Numbered from the stretch's first letter, positions 8,328-18,571 are shown. The stretch is 64,000 nt of DNA from Actinomycetota bacterium (GCA_029979265.1 JAPOHW010000014.1:1-64000), one strand, 5' to 3'. Made by a program: numbers and translations. The notes: generated from the letters alone by a model not told the origin.

Positions 8328-9152
8328 ATGTTCGAGCCGCTCCATACCGGCGTCGACCGTGAGGTTGGCGAGCACCGCCACATTGTCGTGACTCGGTCTC
8401 GGATCATCGTGCGCGCCGACGGCGATATCGAATCGCAGTCGCTGCGCCGACACGAGGCCGCTGCGGTACTGGGCCGCGACCCCGGTGACCTCCTGCTCGG
8501 CCGACTCGACGACACCCACTACTGGGCCTCGCACCTCGACGACGATGCCGAGCTCGCGCTTCCCGACGACCACCATCTCTCCGATCTGAGATCGCTGCAT
8601 GGTCGACTTTCCGACGACGAGTGGAACATCGCCGGCCGGGCGACCCAGCTCGTCGACTGGGTGCGTGATCATCGCTACTGCGGCCGGTGCGGGCTCGAAA
8701 CCGAGCCTGCCTCGAACATGCGGGCGATGCGGTGCCCGGCGTGTGGACTCACGTCGTTCCCGCGCCTGTCACCGGCAGTGATCGTCTTGATCGAACGAGA
8801 CGACGGCCGGTGCCTGCTCGGTCGCAACGGCTTGTGGGACATCCCGATGTACAGCACCCTGGCCGGGTTCGTGGAACCGGGTGAGACACTGGAGGACACG
8901 GTTCATCGCGAGGTCTTCGAAGAGGTCGGCGTTCGCGTCAAGAACATCCGGTACTTCGGTTCACAGCCGTGGCCGTTCCCCAATTCGTTGATGCTCGGTT
9001 TCGTCGCCGCATACGAGGACGGCGAGATCACCGTCGACGGGGAGGAGGTGGTCGACGCCCAATGGTTTGCGCCGCACGAACTGCCGATGACGCCGCCGAC
9101 GATGTCGATCGCAGGACAGCTGATCGCCGATTGGTTGGAACGGTCCGGCTGA
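8328..9152 (+). CDS. nudC: NAD(H) pyrophosphatase / RNA deNADding Nudix enzyme
   Basis: A 274-aa enzyme that hydrolyses NADH to NMNH and AMP, and in other bacteria removes NAD caps from RNA. A zinc ribbon (YCGRCG ... RCPACG) precedes the Nudix box GFVEPGETLEDTVHREVFEE, and the family marker SQPWPFPNSLM follows. All Nudix residues (Gx5Ex7REVxEE) are present. ATG 8328 gives the normal N-terminus; an in-frame ATG at 8253 would add 25 unrelated residues. The gene is convergent with the next one (1-nt gap). Confidence 0.93.
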   Translation: MFEPLHTGVDREVGEHRHIVVTRSRIIVRADGDIESQSLRRHEAAAVLGRDPGDLLLGRLDDTHYWASHLDDDAELALPDDHHLSDLRSLHGRLSDDEWNIAGRATQLVDWVRDHRYCGRCGLETEPASNMRAMRCPACGLTSFPRLSPAVIVLIERDDGRCLLGRNGLWDIPMYSTLAGFVEPGETLEDTVHREVFEEVGVRVKNIRYFGSQPWPFPNSLMLGFVAAYEDGEITVDGEEVVDAQWFAPHELPMTPPTMSIAGQLIADWLERSG

Positions 9153-9153
9153 C

Positions 9154-10914
9154 TCAGCGGCCGTACACCGACGACAGCCGTTCGGCGCGGTAGACGACCC
9201 AGCCCGGACCACCCTGTACCTCGAGGCCCCAGACCAGTTCGCCTCCCGAGCCGCCCGCCGGGACGACTTCGACGATGCGGGCCGACAACTCGGGGAAGGG
9301 TTCGGCGCCGTTGAGTCCACCATCCACGATGAGCACGTTGCCGTTGGCGAGACGGTCGACATCACCGACGAAGCCGGCGAACAACGGGGTGCCATCTTTC
9401 TCGGCCCGGTATTCCCACACCTGGGAGATCGTCTTCGCATCGGGGTCGAGCACGTACTCGACGGCCCGTGAGAAGAAGTTCGGTGAACCGTCGGCGCCGA
9501 GGCGTCGGTTGCCGTTGTCGTAGACGAGCAACGACGATCCGGGCCCGAACTCGGGAGCATGTTGGTAGCGGTGCCAGTCACCGTCGAGGAGCTCGAGGTC
9601 GCCGAGGGGTCCGGAGTGCCAGAGCAGTTCACCGGCGGGACCGTTGGCGTCGTCCTTCCAGCGCAGCGCAATCACCGCGTCGAGGTGCCGGACCGAGACA
9701 AGGAGCGCGTTGGTCTCCGTGTTGGCCTCGATGGCGTTGGCGTGCGTCCAGTCGCGCACCAACGGGTCGATCGGTGCATAGAGCCAGTTCGGGAACACCC
9801 ATGGCAGGGGCAGACCGCACAGATTGAACGCAACAGGATCGGTGCGTGGGTCGAAGTAGTCGAACAGCGAGAACTCGTTCAGCTTCTCGCCCGAGACCGG
9901 ATCGAACAGCACCACGATGTCGGCGATCAGGTGATAGCTCCCGTCGAATCCGGTCGGGTCCTCGCCGCACACCGGCGTGTCGAATCCGTCGAGAATCCGT
10001 ACCTCGGTCGAGAGGGTGGCGTGCGAGCCGTCGGGGAGCAGTGAGTGCTCGTGGTGCATCGAATCGGTGTCGACGATGATGGGATCGTTGCCCGGCACTT
10101 GCCGTCCGTACTCGTCGATGAGGTAGCGGCTGGTGATGATCGAGCCGGCCCACTCGTCGAGGATCTCGCCCCGCAGGTTGATCCGACGGGCGAGCGTGTC
10201 GTTGTATTCGACGAGGATCGTGCCGTCCTCGAGCATTTCTGCGTCGCCCATGTTGTGGTCGGTGTGGTGGAACCACACGACCTCGCCCCAGCGGTCGACC
10301 ATCACGAGCCAACCGGTGCGTGGCGGCTGCCCTTTCCGGTCGACCTCGATCCCGAACCCTTCGCGGATGTCGAGAAGGTTGAACAGGGTGACACCGTCTT
10401 GGATCGCGGTGGGCACAGCCAGGTCTGCGACCATTGATGGCAAGCCGTCGGGCAGGCTTCCCGTCGTCATCGTGACCGGTTGGGTGCGGCCGACGAGGCA
10501 TTGGTCGTCGAGCAGCTGTACCTCGACGGTGTATGTCGTGTCGGCCCGCAAACCGGCGAGGAGTGCCTCGATGACATCACCGTCGCGAACGACCGGGGGA
10601 GGTGCGGGCTGGTGACCACCGGACTCCGACAACACGACGATCGCCTCGTACCGGGCTGGGATCTCCCCCTGCAGTTCGGCGAGGAGTGGATGGTCGGTTG
10701 GCGTGACGGTGACGGCAGGGAACGCTTCGAGCGCAGGTTCGTCCGCACAGTTCTGCTGAGCCGGTGGCGCGGTACTCGAGGTTGTTGGTGCGATGGTGGT
10801 TGGTGCGGTGGTGGACGACGACATCGCCGGCGCAGTCGTGTCGTCATTGCTGTCGCCGGCACATGCCACTGCGATCGATGCGACGACGGCGAGGATGACG
10901 ACGAGGCGAGTCAT
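9154..10914 (-). CDS. Arylsulfotransferase (ASST)-family lipoprotein
   Basis: A 586-aa exported lipoprotein: signal peptide and lipobox SIAVAC near residue 18, a Thr/Ser/Pro-rich spacer to about residue 55, then a large beta-propeller-like domain. Characteristic segments include GWLVMVDRWGEVVWFHHTDHN, MHHEHSLLPDGS, DWTHANAIE and YQHAPEFGPGS, supplying the conserved histidines of the ASST family. ASSTs transfer sulfate between phenolic compounds; many secreted actinobacterial homologues have no proven activity. It lies 60 nt downstream of the polyprenyl synthase on the same strand. Confidence 0.82.
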   Translation of the reverse strand: MTRLVVILAVVASIAVACAGDSNDDTTAPAMSSSTTAPTTIAPTTSSTAPPAQQNCADEPALEAFPAVTVTPTDHPLLAELQGEIPARYEAIVVLSESGGHQPAPPPVVRDGDVIEALLAGLRADTTYTVEVQLLDDQCLVGRTQPVTMTTGSLPDGLPSMVADLAVPTAIQDGVTLFNLLDIREGFGIEVDRKGQPPRTGWLVMVDRWGEVVWFHHTDHNMGDAEMLEDGTILVEYNDTLARRINLRGEILDEWAGSIITSRYLIDEYGRQVPGNDPIIVDTDSMHHEHSLLPDGSHATLSTEVRILDGFDTPVCGEDPTGFDGSYHLIADIVVLFDPVSGEKLNEFSLFDYFDPRTDPVAFNLCGLPLPWVFPNWLYAPIDPLVRDWTHANAIEANTETNALLVSVRHLDAVIALRWKDDANGPAGELLWHSGPLGDLELLDGDWHRYQHAPEFGPGSSLLVYDNGNRRLGADGSPNFFSRAVEYVLDPDAKTISQVWEYRAEKDGTPLFAGFVGDVDRLANGNVLIVDGGLNGAEPFPELSARIVEVVPAGGSGGELVWGLEVQGGPGWVVYRAERLSSVYGR

Positions 10915-10974
10915 CGGGTCGTCTCGCGGTGGACGCAGTGTTCGTTTCGACGTTGCGCCTTGTCGGGGGACGCG

Positions 10975-11964
10975 TCAGCTGTGCGGGGCATGGGCCCGGG
11001 CAATGAGATCATCGCTTGCCGCCCGCAGGGCTGCCGCACCGGGTGTGTCGGGAAGATCCGACAGTGCCCCGGCCGCCTTGTCGGCGAAGCTCTGCGCAAC
11101 GTCGAGGGCGATCGTGACGCCGCTGGTCTGGCGGATGAGGTCGCGGGCTCGGTTGCGTTCGTCGAGCGTGATCTGGACGGTGAGCAGCGAGCGGAGCTCG
11201 GAACCGACGACGGGATCGTCGAGTGCATGAAGCACCGGGAGCGTGTAGATGCCCTCGAGGAGATCGTTGCCGGTCGGCTTGCCGGCTGCCTCGTCGGAGG
11301 CGACGACATCGAGGATGTCGTCGACGATTTGGAAGGCCATGCCGTACGCAAGCCCGAACTCGGTGAGTGATTCGACGACCGGTCGGGGCAACCCACCGAC
11401 GATCGAACCGATGCGACATGCGGTGCCGAGGAGTGAGGCGGTCTTGCCGGTGATCGAGCGCTCGTAGGCCTCGATCGACCGGTCGGTGTCGAATTGCGCC
11501 TGAAGTTCTTGGATCTGACCGTCGCAGAGCTGCGTGATGGTGGTGGCGAGGAGGCCGGCAACCTCCGTGCCGAGCGCGGCGGCCAATTCCGAGGCTCGGC
11601 CGAGCAGATAGTCACCGGCGAGGATTGCCCGGTGGTTGCCCCACTGGGCGTTGACGCTGGCCACGCCGCGGCGGGTGGTGGCGTCATCCATGACGTCGTC
11701 GTGGTAAAGCGATCCGATGTGCACGAGCTCGACCGCACAACCGCCGTGGATGACCTCGAGGGTGGCCGGCGCGCCGGTGGGATCGAGGGCGGCAGCGGCG
11801 GCCATGGCGAATCCGGGACGCACACGCTTACCGCCCGCCTGGATCAGGTGGCTTGCAATATCGGTGAGGAAGTCACCGTCGGCGGCAACAACGCGCAAGA
11901 GCTCCTGCTCGGTCCGAGCAAGGTCCTCCATCATGGGAGGCAGGATCGCCAGCGGATGTCCCAT
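10975..11964 (-). CDS. Polyprenyl diphosphate synthase (all-trans)
   Basis: A 329-aa isoprenoid chain-elongating enzyme making a C40-C50-type diphosphate for menaquinone or a related lipid. It has GGKRVRP (residues 45-50), the first Asp-rich motif DDVMD (89-93) with DDATTRRG, and the second, FQIVDDILD (212-219). An ATG at 11964 is taken as start; MMEDL about 10 residues later is an alternative, as neither has a clear ribosome site. Product length is not predictable here. Confidence 0.92.
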   Translation of the reverse strand: MGHPLAILPPMMEDLARTEQELLRVVAADGDFLTDIASHLIQAGGKRVRPGFAMAAAAALDPTGAPATLEVIHGGCAVELVHIGSLYHDDVMDDATTRRGVASVNAQWGNHRAILAGDYLLGRASELAAALGTEVAGLLATTITQLCDGQIQELQAQFDTDRSIEAYERSITGKTASLLGTACRIGSIVGGLPRPVVESLTEFGLAYGMAFQIVDDILDVVASDEAAGKPTGNDLLEGIYTLPVLHALDDPVVGSELRSLLTVQITLDERNRARDLIRQTSGVTIALDVAQSFADKAAGALSDLPDTPGAAALRAASDDLIARAHAPHS

Positions 11965-12222
11965 CTGACTGAAAGGGTACGCCCATCGTCGACCGATCGC
12001 CCATCCTCGCCGCTGTGCCTGATGCCACGCATCCGCCCGGCCGGTCGCCAACGTTATAAAGGGGGTCGGAGTGGACCTTGCTGGTCCGCCGTTCGTCGTC
12101 GAGCAGGTGGCATCCGTGTGCAGGTGCCACTCGACAACGGCAGTCTGCGACACTCCAGTACACTTAACAAGCAGGTCGTTCCGGCCTGTGATCGAGACCC
12201 CAACCCCAGGGAGGACAACCCG

Positions 12223-14769
12223 ATGTTCGAGCGGTTCACCGACAGGGCTCGACGAGTTGTGGTGCTGGCGCAGGAAGAGGCGCGCCTGCTCAACCACAAC
12301 TACATCGGTACGGAACACATCTTGCTGGGCCTCATCCACGAGGGTGAGGGCGTTGCCGCGAAGGCGCTCGAGTCGTTGGGGATCAGCCTGGAGGCGGTGC
12401 GAAGCCAGGTGGAGGAGATCATCGGCCAAGGTGGCTCCTCTCCGAGCGGCCACATTCCCTTCACGCCGCGGGCCAAGAAGGTCCTCGAGTTGAGCCTTCG
12501 CGAGGCGCTGCAGTTGGGCCACAACTACATCGGCACCGAGCACATCTTGCTCGGTCTCATCCGCGAGGGCGAGGGCGTCGCAGCCCAGGTCTTGGTGAAG
12601 CTGGGTGCCGACCTCAGCCGGGTGCGGCAGCAGGTCATCCAACTGCTGTCCGGCTACTCCGGCTCGGGTTCGGGCGGTGATGCGGGAGCAGGGTCGGGTT
12701 CCGGCGACAAAGCCGGTGCCACGGCCGGAGGGTCCGGTGGCGGCGACGTGTCGGGCTCGGCAGTGCTCGATCAGTTCGGCCGAAACCTCACCCAGGCGGC
12801 GCGCGAGAAAGCTCTCGATCCGGTCATCGGTCGACACCGTGAGACCGAGCGGGTGATGCAGATCCTCAGCCGTCGTACCAAGAACAATCCGGTGCTCGTC
12901 GGTGAACCTGGGGTCGGCAAGACAGCGATCATCGAGGGCCTCGCCCAGGCGATCGCCGATGACACGGTGCCGGAGACGCTGCGGAACAAGCAGCTCTACA
13001 CGCTCGATCTTGGTGCGCTCGTCGCCGGATCGCGCTATCGCGGCGATTTCGAGGAACGCCTCAAGAAGGTCTTGAAAGAGATCAAGACCCGCGGCGACAT
13101 CATCTTGTTCATCGACGAGATCCATACGCTTGTCGGTGCCGGTGCGGCCGAAGGGGCCATCGATGCAGCGTCGATCCTCAAGCCGATGCTCGCCCGCGGT
13201 GAGCTCCAGACCATCGGTGCCACCACACTCGACGAGTTCCGCAAGCACCTCGAGAAGGATGCTGCCCTGGAGCGTCGCTTTCAGAAGGTCGTGGTGGACG
13301 AACCGTCGGTTGCCCACACGATCGAGATTCTCAAGGGTCTCCGTGATCGCTACGAGACGTTCCACCGTGTCACGATCACCGACCAGGCGCTTGTTGCTGC
13401 TGCCAACCTCGCTGACCGCTACATCTCCGATCGCCAGCTCCCCGACAAGGCAATCGACCTCATCGACGAGTCCGGATCTCGTCTGCGCATCAAGCGCATG
13501 GAGACCCCGCCTGAGCACAAAGAACTCGAGGCCGAGCTCGCCGACGTCGTCACCCAGAAGAAGGAAGCGGTCGAGGGTCAGCAGTTCGAAGAGGCAGGAC
13601 GCCTGCGCGACAAGGAAAAGGAGCTCCTTGCTCGTCGTGAGGCGATGGAGTCGGAGGCCAAGGCCTCCGGTCTCGACCTGTTCGACGAGGTCGACGAAGA
13701 AGCCATCGCCGAGGTCCTCTCGCTGTGGACCGGCATCCCGGTCTACAAGCTGACCGAGGAGGAGACGGCCAAACTCCTCCGCATGGAAGAGGAACTGCAT
13801 AAGCGGGTCATCGGTCAGGAAGACTCCATCAAGGCGGTCTCTCAGGCGATCCGGCGCACCCGTGCCGGCCTCAAAGACCCGAAGCGCCCGTCCGGTTCGT
13901 TCATCTTCCTCGGCCCGTCCGGCGTCGGAAAGACCGAGCTCGCCAAGACGCTCGCCGAGTTCCTCTTCGGCGACGAGTCGTCCCTCATCAGCCTCGACAT
14001 GTCGGAATATCAGGAGAAGCACACGGTCAGCCGACTCGTCGGCTCTCCCCCCGGCTATGTCGGCTACGACGAGGGTGGGCAGCTCACCGAAAAAGTGCGT
14101 CGCAAGCCGTTCTCGGTCGTGCTGTTCGACGAGGTCGAGAAGGCACATCCCGATGTCTTCAACACCTTGCTCCAGATTCTCGAGGAGGGCCGTCTCACCG
14201 ACTCTCAGGGTCGATCTGTCGACTTCCGCAACACGGTATTGATCATGACGTCGAACCTCGGCACCCAAGACCTCCGCAAGGCGAGTCTCGGTTTCAGCAA
14301 GGCTGACGAAGCGGTCAACTACGAAAAGATGAAGGAGAAGGTCAACGATGCGCTCAAGGCCCACTTCCGGCCCGAGTTCCTGAATCGCATCGACGACACC
14401 ATCGTCTTCCACGAGCTGAGCCAGCCCGAGGTCCGTCAGATCGTCGATCTGATGATCGCTCGCACCGCCACGCAGTTGGCCGGCCAGGGTATGGGTCTCG
14501 AGTTGAGCGACGCCGCCAAGGATCACCTTGCCGACAAGGGCTACGACCCCACGCTCGGTGCTCGTCCGCTGCGGCGTGCCATTCAGCACTTGGTCGAGGA
14601 CCCGCTGTCAGAACGGCTCCTGTACAAGGAGTTTCGCGCCGGCGAAATCATCATCGTCGACGTCGAACCCGATGCCGATGCGCCGGGTGAGCTGCAGATC
14701 GTCTTCCGGTCGATCGAAGGGTTCGAGCCGCCTGCTCCCGAACTCGAGGACGCACTCGAGTCGTTCTAG
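12223..14769 (+). CDS. clpC: ATP-dependent Clp protease ATPase subunit ClpC
   Basis: An 848-aa class I Hsp100 unfoldase that feeds substrates to ClpP. It has two N-domain repeats (residues 1-145), a long Gly/Ser linker (about 143-181), AAA-1 with Walker [10 protein letters not shown] at 227, a UVR/middle domain (about 447-475), and AAA-2 with Walker [10 protein letters not shown] at 564. The second D2-small domain ends with [13 protein letters not shown]. Start ATG 12223 has AGGGAGG 8 nt upstream. The Gly/Ser linker is longer than usual. No HspR or CtsR box was recognised upstream. Confidence 0.97.
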   Translation: MFERFTDRARRVVVLAQEEARLLNHNYIGTEHILLGLIHEGEGVAAKALESLGISLEAVRSQVEEIIGQGGSSPSGHIPFTPRAKKVLELSLREALQLGHNYIGTEHILLGLIREGEGVAAQVLVKLGADLSRVRQQVIQLLSGYSGSGSGGDAGAGSGSGDKAGATAGGSGGGDVSGSAVLDQFGRNLTQAAREKALDPVIGRHRETERVMQILSRRTKNNPVLVGEPGVGKTAIIEGLAQAIADDTVPETLRNKQLYTLDLGALVAGSRYRGDFEERLKKVLKEIKTRGDIILFIDEIHTLVGAGAAEGAIDAASILKPMLARGELQTIGATTLDEFRKHLEKDAALERRFQKVVVDEPSVAHTIEILKGLRDRYETFHRVTITDQALVAAANLADRYISDRQLPDKAIDLIDESGSRLRIKRMETPPEHKELEAELADVVTQKKEAVEGQQFEEAGRLRDKEKELLARREAMESEAKASGLDLFDEVDEEAIAEVLSLWTGIPVYKLTEEETAKLLRMEEELHKRVIGQEDSIKAVSQAIRRTRAGLKDPKRPSGSFIFLGPSGVGKTELAKTLAEFLFGDESSLISLDMSEYQEKHTVSRLVGSPPGYVGYDEGGQLTEKVRRKPFSVVLFDEVEKAHPDVFNTLLQILEEGRLTDSQGRSVDFRNTVLIMTSNLGTQDLRKASLGFSKADEAVNYEKMKEKVNDALKAHFRPEFLNRIDDTIVFHELSQPEVRQIVDLMIARTATQLAGQGMGLELSDAAKDHLADKGYDPTLGARPLRRAIQHLVEDPLSERLLYKEFRAGEIIIVDVEPDADAPGELQIVFRSIEGFEPPAPELEDALESF

Positions 14770-14971
14770 GGCCGTGGGGCTGACCGTTCTCGGTCGCCAC
14801 CTGTGCGCAGTCGAGACGCGAGAGCGCGGTCGAGTGTGGCGTCAGCCGCGTCGATGCGCCTGCTCGGGGCGATGCTCCTGGTGCGGCGATCGGGGATGGA
14901 GGCGGTGGCTGCATCCAGCCGAGTGCTGCGCAGGATCGGTGACGTGGACCCGCACGGTGGTACCGACCGTC

Positions 14972-14977
14972 TAGCGT
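14972..14977 (+). promoter_or_regulatory. -10 element (TAGCGT) of the lipoprotein-HAD gene
   Basis: TAGCGT lies 8 nt before the ATG at 14986 and no ribosome site is present, which supports this start. Confidence 0.45.
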
Positions 14978-14985
14978 CAAGGACC

Positions 14986-16473
14986 ATGACACGGGTGAGG
15001 ATCGTCGTTGCAGCAGTCCTGATGCTGCTCTTCGCCTCTGCCTGTCGGGTCGACACCACGGTCGACGTCGTGATCGACGATGACGGCGCCGGTCGTGTGG
15101 TCGTCACGATCGCTGCCGACTCGGCTGCTGTCTCGCTGCTGACCGATGATCCGACGAGCCTGATCTTCGACGACCTCGCCGATGCCGGCTGGGACGTCAC
15201 CGGCCCGCTGTTCGATGACGGTGGCATCACGCTCACGGCCGCCAAGCCGTTCCGCTCGCCGACCGAGCTCGACCGTGTCCTGGCGGAGATCCTGGGAGAC
15301 GGTCTGTTGTTCACCGACGTCTCGTTGGAGCAGGATCACGACTTTTCGGCCATCGGGCTGCGACCGGCCACCACCTCGTACGACTTCGTGGCCACCGTCG
15401 ACCCGGCACCCGATCTCGAACTGCTCGGCGATGATGGGTTGGCTGCAGTCCTCGGTCAGCAGCCGCTCGGACGGTCCCTGTCCCGAATCGAGACCGATGC
15501 TGGTGTCTCCTCGCTCGGCACGGCACTGCGCCTCATCCTCAACGTCACGATGCCGGCGGGGGCTGCTTCCGACACCGGTGAGGTTGTCGACGACACAGCG
15601 ACATGGGTGTTCGCCTATGGCGATCCGGTCACACAGGTCGACGCCAGTGCGTCGGTGGACGACATTCTTCCGAGAGTCTGGGCCCTCATCGCGATCATCG
15701 CTGCGCTGCTCTTCGTCTTGGTCGCACTCAGCCAGATCGCCACCTTCACCGTTGCGAAGCTTCGCACGCCGAAGGGCCGACGTCGGCGAGATCAACGGCA
15801 GCGGGCTCAGCGGGCCGCCACACGCGAAGCCGAAGCCAACCGGCCACGTCGTCGGCTGCTCCGACTGCTGATCGTCGATGTCCACGGTGTGATCGTGCGC
15901 CCGTCCGACCCGGTCGAGGGATTGTTGATCCCGCTCATCACCGCTGAACGGCCCGACGCCGACCCGGAGCGGATCCGCCGCCATCACCGCCAACTCGTCC
16001 TGGGCCGATCATCACCCGAAGAGTTCTGGAGCGAGGTCGGACTCGGCCCGATGGCCGACGAGATCGAGACCCGCTACCTGTCGTCGTTCCGGCTCGTGCC
16101 GGGCCTGCACCCATTCCTCGACCGGATGGCCACGGCCCGACTCCCCGTCGCCGCAGTCGGCAACCAACCGCGAGTGTGGGGTGACCGTCTGCGCCGGATG
16201 GCCTCACTCGAAGCTTCGGTCACGAATTGGATGGTGAGTGGCGATGTCGGCTCGGCGTTGCCCGAGCCCTCTCTGTTCGAGGCAACCCGGCGAACCATGT
16301 CGGTCGACCTCTACGACTGCTTCTATCTCTCGAACAACGTCGGGCATCTCGATGCAGCGCGCGACCTCGGAATCGCCACCGGCCTGTTCGTGACCAGCGC
16401 GGAGATGGCACCGGAGACCGATCACACGATCGTGCGCGGGTTCGATGATCTCCTCCGTAGCCGCAGCTCCTGA
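14986..16473 (+). CDS. LppM-like lipoprotein fused to a catalytically degenerate HAD domain
   Basis: A 495-aa protein with three parts. It opens with a lipoprotein signal (lipobox FASAC, Cys20) and an extracytoplasmic domain resembling the LppM type (DTTVDVVIDDDGAGRVVVTI). A single membrane helix follows at about 231-257 and then basic residues. A cytoplasmic HAD-like domain runs from 290 to the end. The HAD motifs are eroded: motif I DVHG (D298 kept, second Asp is H300), motif II Ser/Thr is G392 (AVGNQP), motif III Lys is L425 (GSALPEP), motif IV Asp-Asp is S449-N450 (YLSNN). This looks like a membrane-tethered pseudo-enzyme, perhaps a sensor. Function unknown. Confidence 0.8.
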   Translation: MTRVRIVVAAVLMLLFASACRVDTTVDVVIDDDGAGRVVVTIAADSAAVSLLTDDPTSLIFDDLADAGWDVTGPLFDDGGITLTAAKPFRSPTELDRVLAEILGDGLLFTDVSLEQDHDFSAIGLRPATTSYDFVATVDPAPDLELLGDDGLAAVLGQQPLGRSLSRIETDAGVSSLGTALRLILNVTMPAGAASDTGEVVDDTATWVFAYGDPVTQVDASASVDDILPRVWALIAIIAALLFVLVALSQIATFTVAKLRTPKGRRRRDQRQRAQRAATREAEANRPRRRLLRLLIVDVHGVIVRPSDPVEGLLIPLITAERPDADPERIRRHHRQLVLGRSSPEEFWSEVGLGPMADEIETRYLSSFRLVPGLHPFLDRMATARLPVAAVGNQPRVWGDRLRRMASLEASVTNWMVSGDVGSALPEPSLFEATRRTMSVDLYDCFYLSNNVGHLDAARDLGIATGLFVTSAEMAPETDHTIVRGFDDLLRSRSS

Positions 16474-16492
16474 TCACGTCACAACCGGCGCG

Positions 16493-16498
16493 TAGGGT
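16493..16498 (+). promoter_or_regulatory. -10 element (TAGGGT) of radA, leaderless type
   Basis: TAGGGT lies 8 nt before the radA ATG; no Shine-Dalgarno is visible. Confidence 0.5.
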
Positions 16499-16506
16499 TC
16501 GTTCCC

Positions 16507-17868
16507 ATGGCCAAGCCGAGATCCGTTCACCGCTGTGCCGCATGCGGTTGGGAGTCCGCCAAGTGGGCGGGTCGTTGCGATGGCTGTGGTGAATGGAACT
16601 CCCTTGTGGAAGAGTTCGACGTCCGCGAGCCTGTGTCGCATGTGGTCGGTCCCCCCACGTCGGACCCGACCCCCATCGGCGACGTGATCGATGCCGACAC
16701 TGCCACCCGCTCGACGGGTGTTGGGGAGTTCGATCGGGTGCTCGGCGGTGGGTTGGTCGACGGGTCGGTGACGCTGGTCGGTGGCGAGCCCGGAATCGGC
16801 AAGTCGACGTTGCTGCTCCAAGTGGTCGGGGCCACGGCCCGGTCCGGGTCGGTGAGCTTGTACGTGTCGGGCGAGGAATCAGCCGGTCAGGTCAAGACGC
16901 GGGCAGATCGACTGGGGGTGATCCACGACGACCTGTGGTTGCTCGCCGAGACAGCGTTGCCGCACGTCCTTGCCGCCCTCGAGTCGGTCAAACCTGACGT
17001 GGTGGTGATCGACTCCGTCCAAACGCTGTACGACCCGGCCCTCGCGTCGGCACCCGGGTCGGTTGCGCAGGTCCGGGAATGTGCCAGCCGGCTGGTGGCG
17101 TTTGCCAAGCGGCACGGCACGGCGGTGTTGCTCGTCGGGCACGTCACCAAAGAAGGGACACTTGCGGGCCCGCGCGTCCTCGAACACGTTGTCGACACCG
17201 TCTTGGAATTCGATGGCGATCGGCATCACGGGTTGCGTTTGCTTCGTGCGTCGAAGCACCGTTTTGGTCCCACCACCGAGGTTGGTCTGCTGCAGATGGA
17301 CGCCGATGGCCTTGCGGCGGTTGCCGATCCCAGCGGACTTTTCCTGGCTGATCGGGTCACCGGTATCAGTGGTTCGGCGGTTGTGCCGACCGTCGACGGC
17401 AACCGCCCGTTGCTCGTCGAAGTGCAGGCGTTGGTCGCCCAGTCGAGTCTTAGCAATCCGCGCCGTTCTGCCCAGGGTGTCGACTCGGGGCGACTTGCCA
17501 TGCTGCTGGCGGTGCTCGAGCGCCGCTGCGGGCTGCAGGTCGGGAGCAATGACGTCTACACCCTTGCGGTCGGCGGGGCTCGGGTCTTCGATCCCGGCGC
17601 CGACACGGCCTTGGCGCTGGCTGTGGCATCGTCGCTGTCCGGCCAACCCCTGGGTGACGATGTGGTCGCGGTTGGAGAAGTCGGTCTCGGTGGCGAACTA
17701 CGCCAGGTCAGCCATCTCGATCGACGGCTTCGGGAGGCCGCTCGAATGGGATTCCGTCGAGCGATCGTGCCTCAGGGCACCGCGGCACAGGTCGATGGCC
17801 TGGAGACGCTGCAGGCCCCCACATTGCGTGCCGCAGTCGCCCTCGCCGATGTCGGTGGTGAGGGGTGA
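16507..17868 (+). CDS. radA: DNA repair protein RadA
   Basis: A 453-aa RecA-like ATPase that drives branch migration in recombination. It has the N-terminal zinc finger (C10, C13, C24, C27), Walker A GGEPGIGKST (92-101), and a C-terminal Lon-like domain (GGARVFDPGADTALALAVA). The RadA signature KNRFG appears as KHRFG, a conservative change. In many actinobacteria disA follows radA; here a Crp-type regulator is convergent instead. Confidence 0.95.
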   Translation: MAKPRSVHRCAACGWESAKWAGRCDGCGEWNSLVEEFDVREPVSHVVGPPTSDPTPIGDVIDADTATRSTGVGEFDRVLGGGLVDGSVTLVGGEPGIGKSTLLLQVVGATARSGSVSLYVSGEESAGQVKTRADRLGVIHDDLWLLAETALPHVLAALESVKPDVVVIDSVQTLYDPALASAPGSVAQVRECASRLVAFAKRHGTAVLLVGHVTKEGTLAGPRVLEHVVDTVLEFDGDRHHGLRLLRASKHRFGPTTEVGLLQMDADGLAAVADPSGLFLADRVTGISGSAVVPTVDGNRPLLVEVQALVAQSSLSNPRRSAQGVDSGRLAMLLAVLERRCGLQVGSNDVYTLAVGGARVFDPGADTALALAVASSLSGQPLGDDVVAVGEVGLGGELRQVSHLDRRLREAARMGFRRAIVPQGTAAQVDGLETLQAPTLRAAVALADVGGEG

Positions 17869-17877
17869 TCGAGCCGG

Positions 17878-18549
17878 TCAGCGGCTGCGAATCGACAGTT
17901 GTTCGCGGTTGGTGATGAGGTAGCGCCGATCGTTCTGGGCGAGCCAACCGAGTTTGACGAACGAGGCAATCGCTTTGTTGACCCGCTCGCGGCTTGCGCC
18001 AACCATTCCAGCCAACTCTTCCTGCGTCACGGGAAGGGTGAATTCGTCGCTCTCGCCCGCAAGCTCGAGAAGCCGCTTCGCAGTGCGACCGGTGACGTCG
18101 AGGAACACCGAGTCGGCCAGTGCTGCGTCCATGGAGCGGAGGCGCGCCGCCAGCAGCTTCACGACGCTCCAGAGTTCACCGGGCCGCTCCTCGTAGAGCA
18201 ACTGGACCGGTTCGTAGGGGATCTCGATGGCATCGGAGCGCTCGAGCGCTCGGGCTTCGGCCGAGCGCCCCAACCCATCGAACAGGCCCATCTCGCCGAA
18301 GAGGTCGCCCGGCTCCATGAGGGCGACGACACTCTCACGGCCGTCGATGGAACGGTTGGCGATCGCAATACGGCCCGTCGTCACCACGAACAACGACGCT
18401 GGTACATCCCCCTCGGTGAACAGGACATCGCCGCGACGGAGGTTCCGCTGGATCGCTGCACGCATGATTCGTTCGAGCGAATCATCGTCGATCTCGGCAA
18501 AAAGCAAGGTCGATCGCAGCAACGAGGCGAGCATGGTGGTGTCAGACAT
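17878..18549 (-). CDS. Crp/Fnr-family transcription regulator
   Basis: A 223-aa regulator: cyclic-nucleotide-binding beta-roll in the first ~120 residues (EGDVPASLFVVTTGRIAI, PGDLFGEMGLFDG), dimer helix, then a winged helix-turn-helix (VTQEELAGMVGASRERVNKAIASF). The roll keeps GEMGLF, but the usual cAMP phosphate-binding R-S appears in GRSAEARAL, so nucleotide binding is plausible. ATG 18549 is preferred because the beta-roll begins there. It starts 22 bp from ispD on the other strand, so it may control that operon or itself. Confidence 0.9.
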   Translation of the reverse strand: MSDTTMLASLLRSTLLFAEIDDDSLERIMRAAIQRNLRRGDVLFTEGDVPASLFVVTTGRIAIANRSIDGRESVVALMEPGDLFGEMGLFDGLGRSAEARALERSDAIEIPYEPVQLLYEERPGELWSVVKLLAARLRSMDAALADSVFLDVTGRTAKRLLELAGESDEFTLPVTQEELAGMVGASRERVNKAIASFVKLGWLAQNDRRYLITNREQLSIRSR

Positions 18550-18571
18550 CGGCGCAGCCCAGACTAGTGAC

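Noticed and set aside
12060..12222. Search for an HspR (HAIR) or CtsR site upstream of clpC
   Set aside because: No sequence close to either consensus was found; only a good ribosome site is present.
10975..14589. A very long minus-strand open frame running through the clpC region into the polyprenyl synthase
   Set aside because: Only the last 330 codons are the synthase. The rest is the antisense of clpC, with no recognisable domain, while the plus strand encodes a full ClpC.
14782..14795. Hairpin GACCG-TTCT-CGGTC after clpC as terminator
   Set aside because: Only 5 bp of stem and no T-run; too weak to call. Nothing else was recognised in the 14770-14971 gap.
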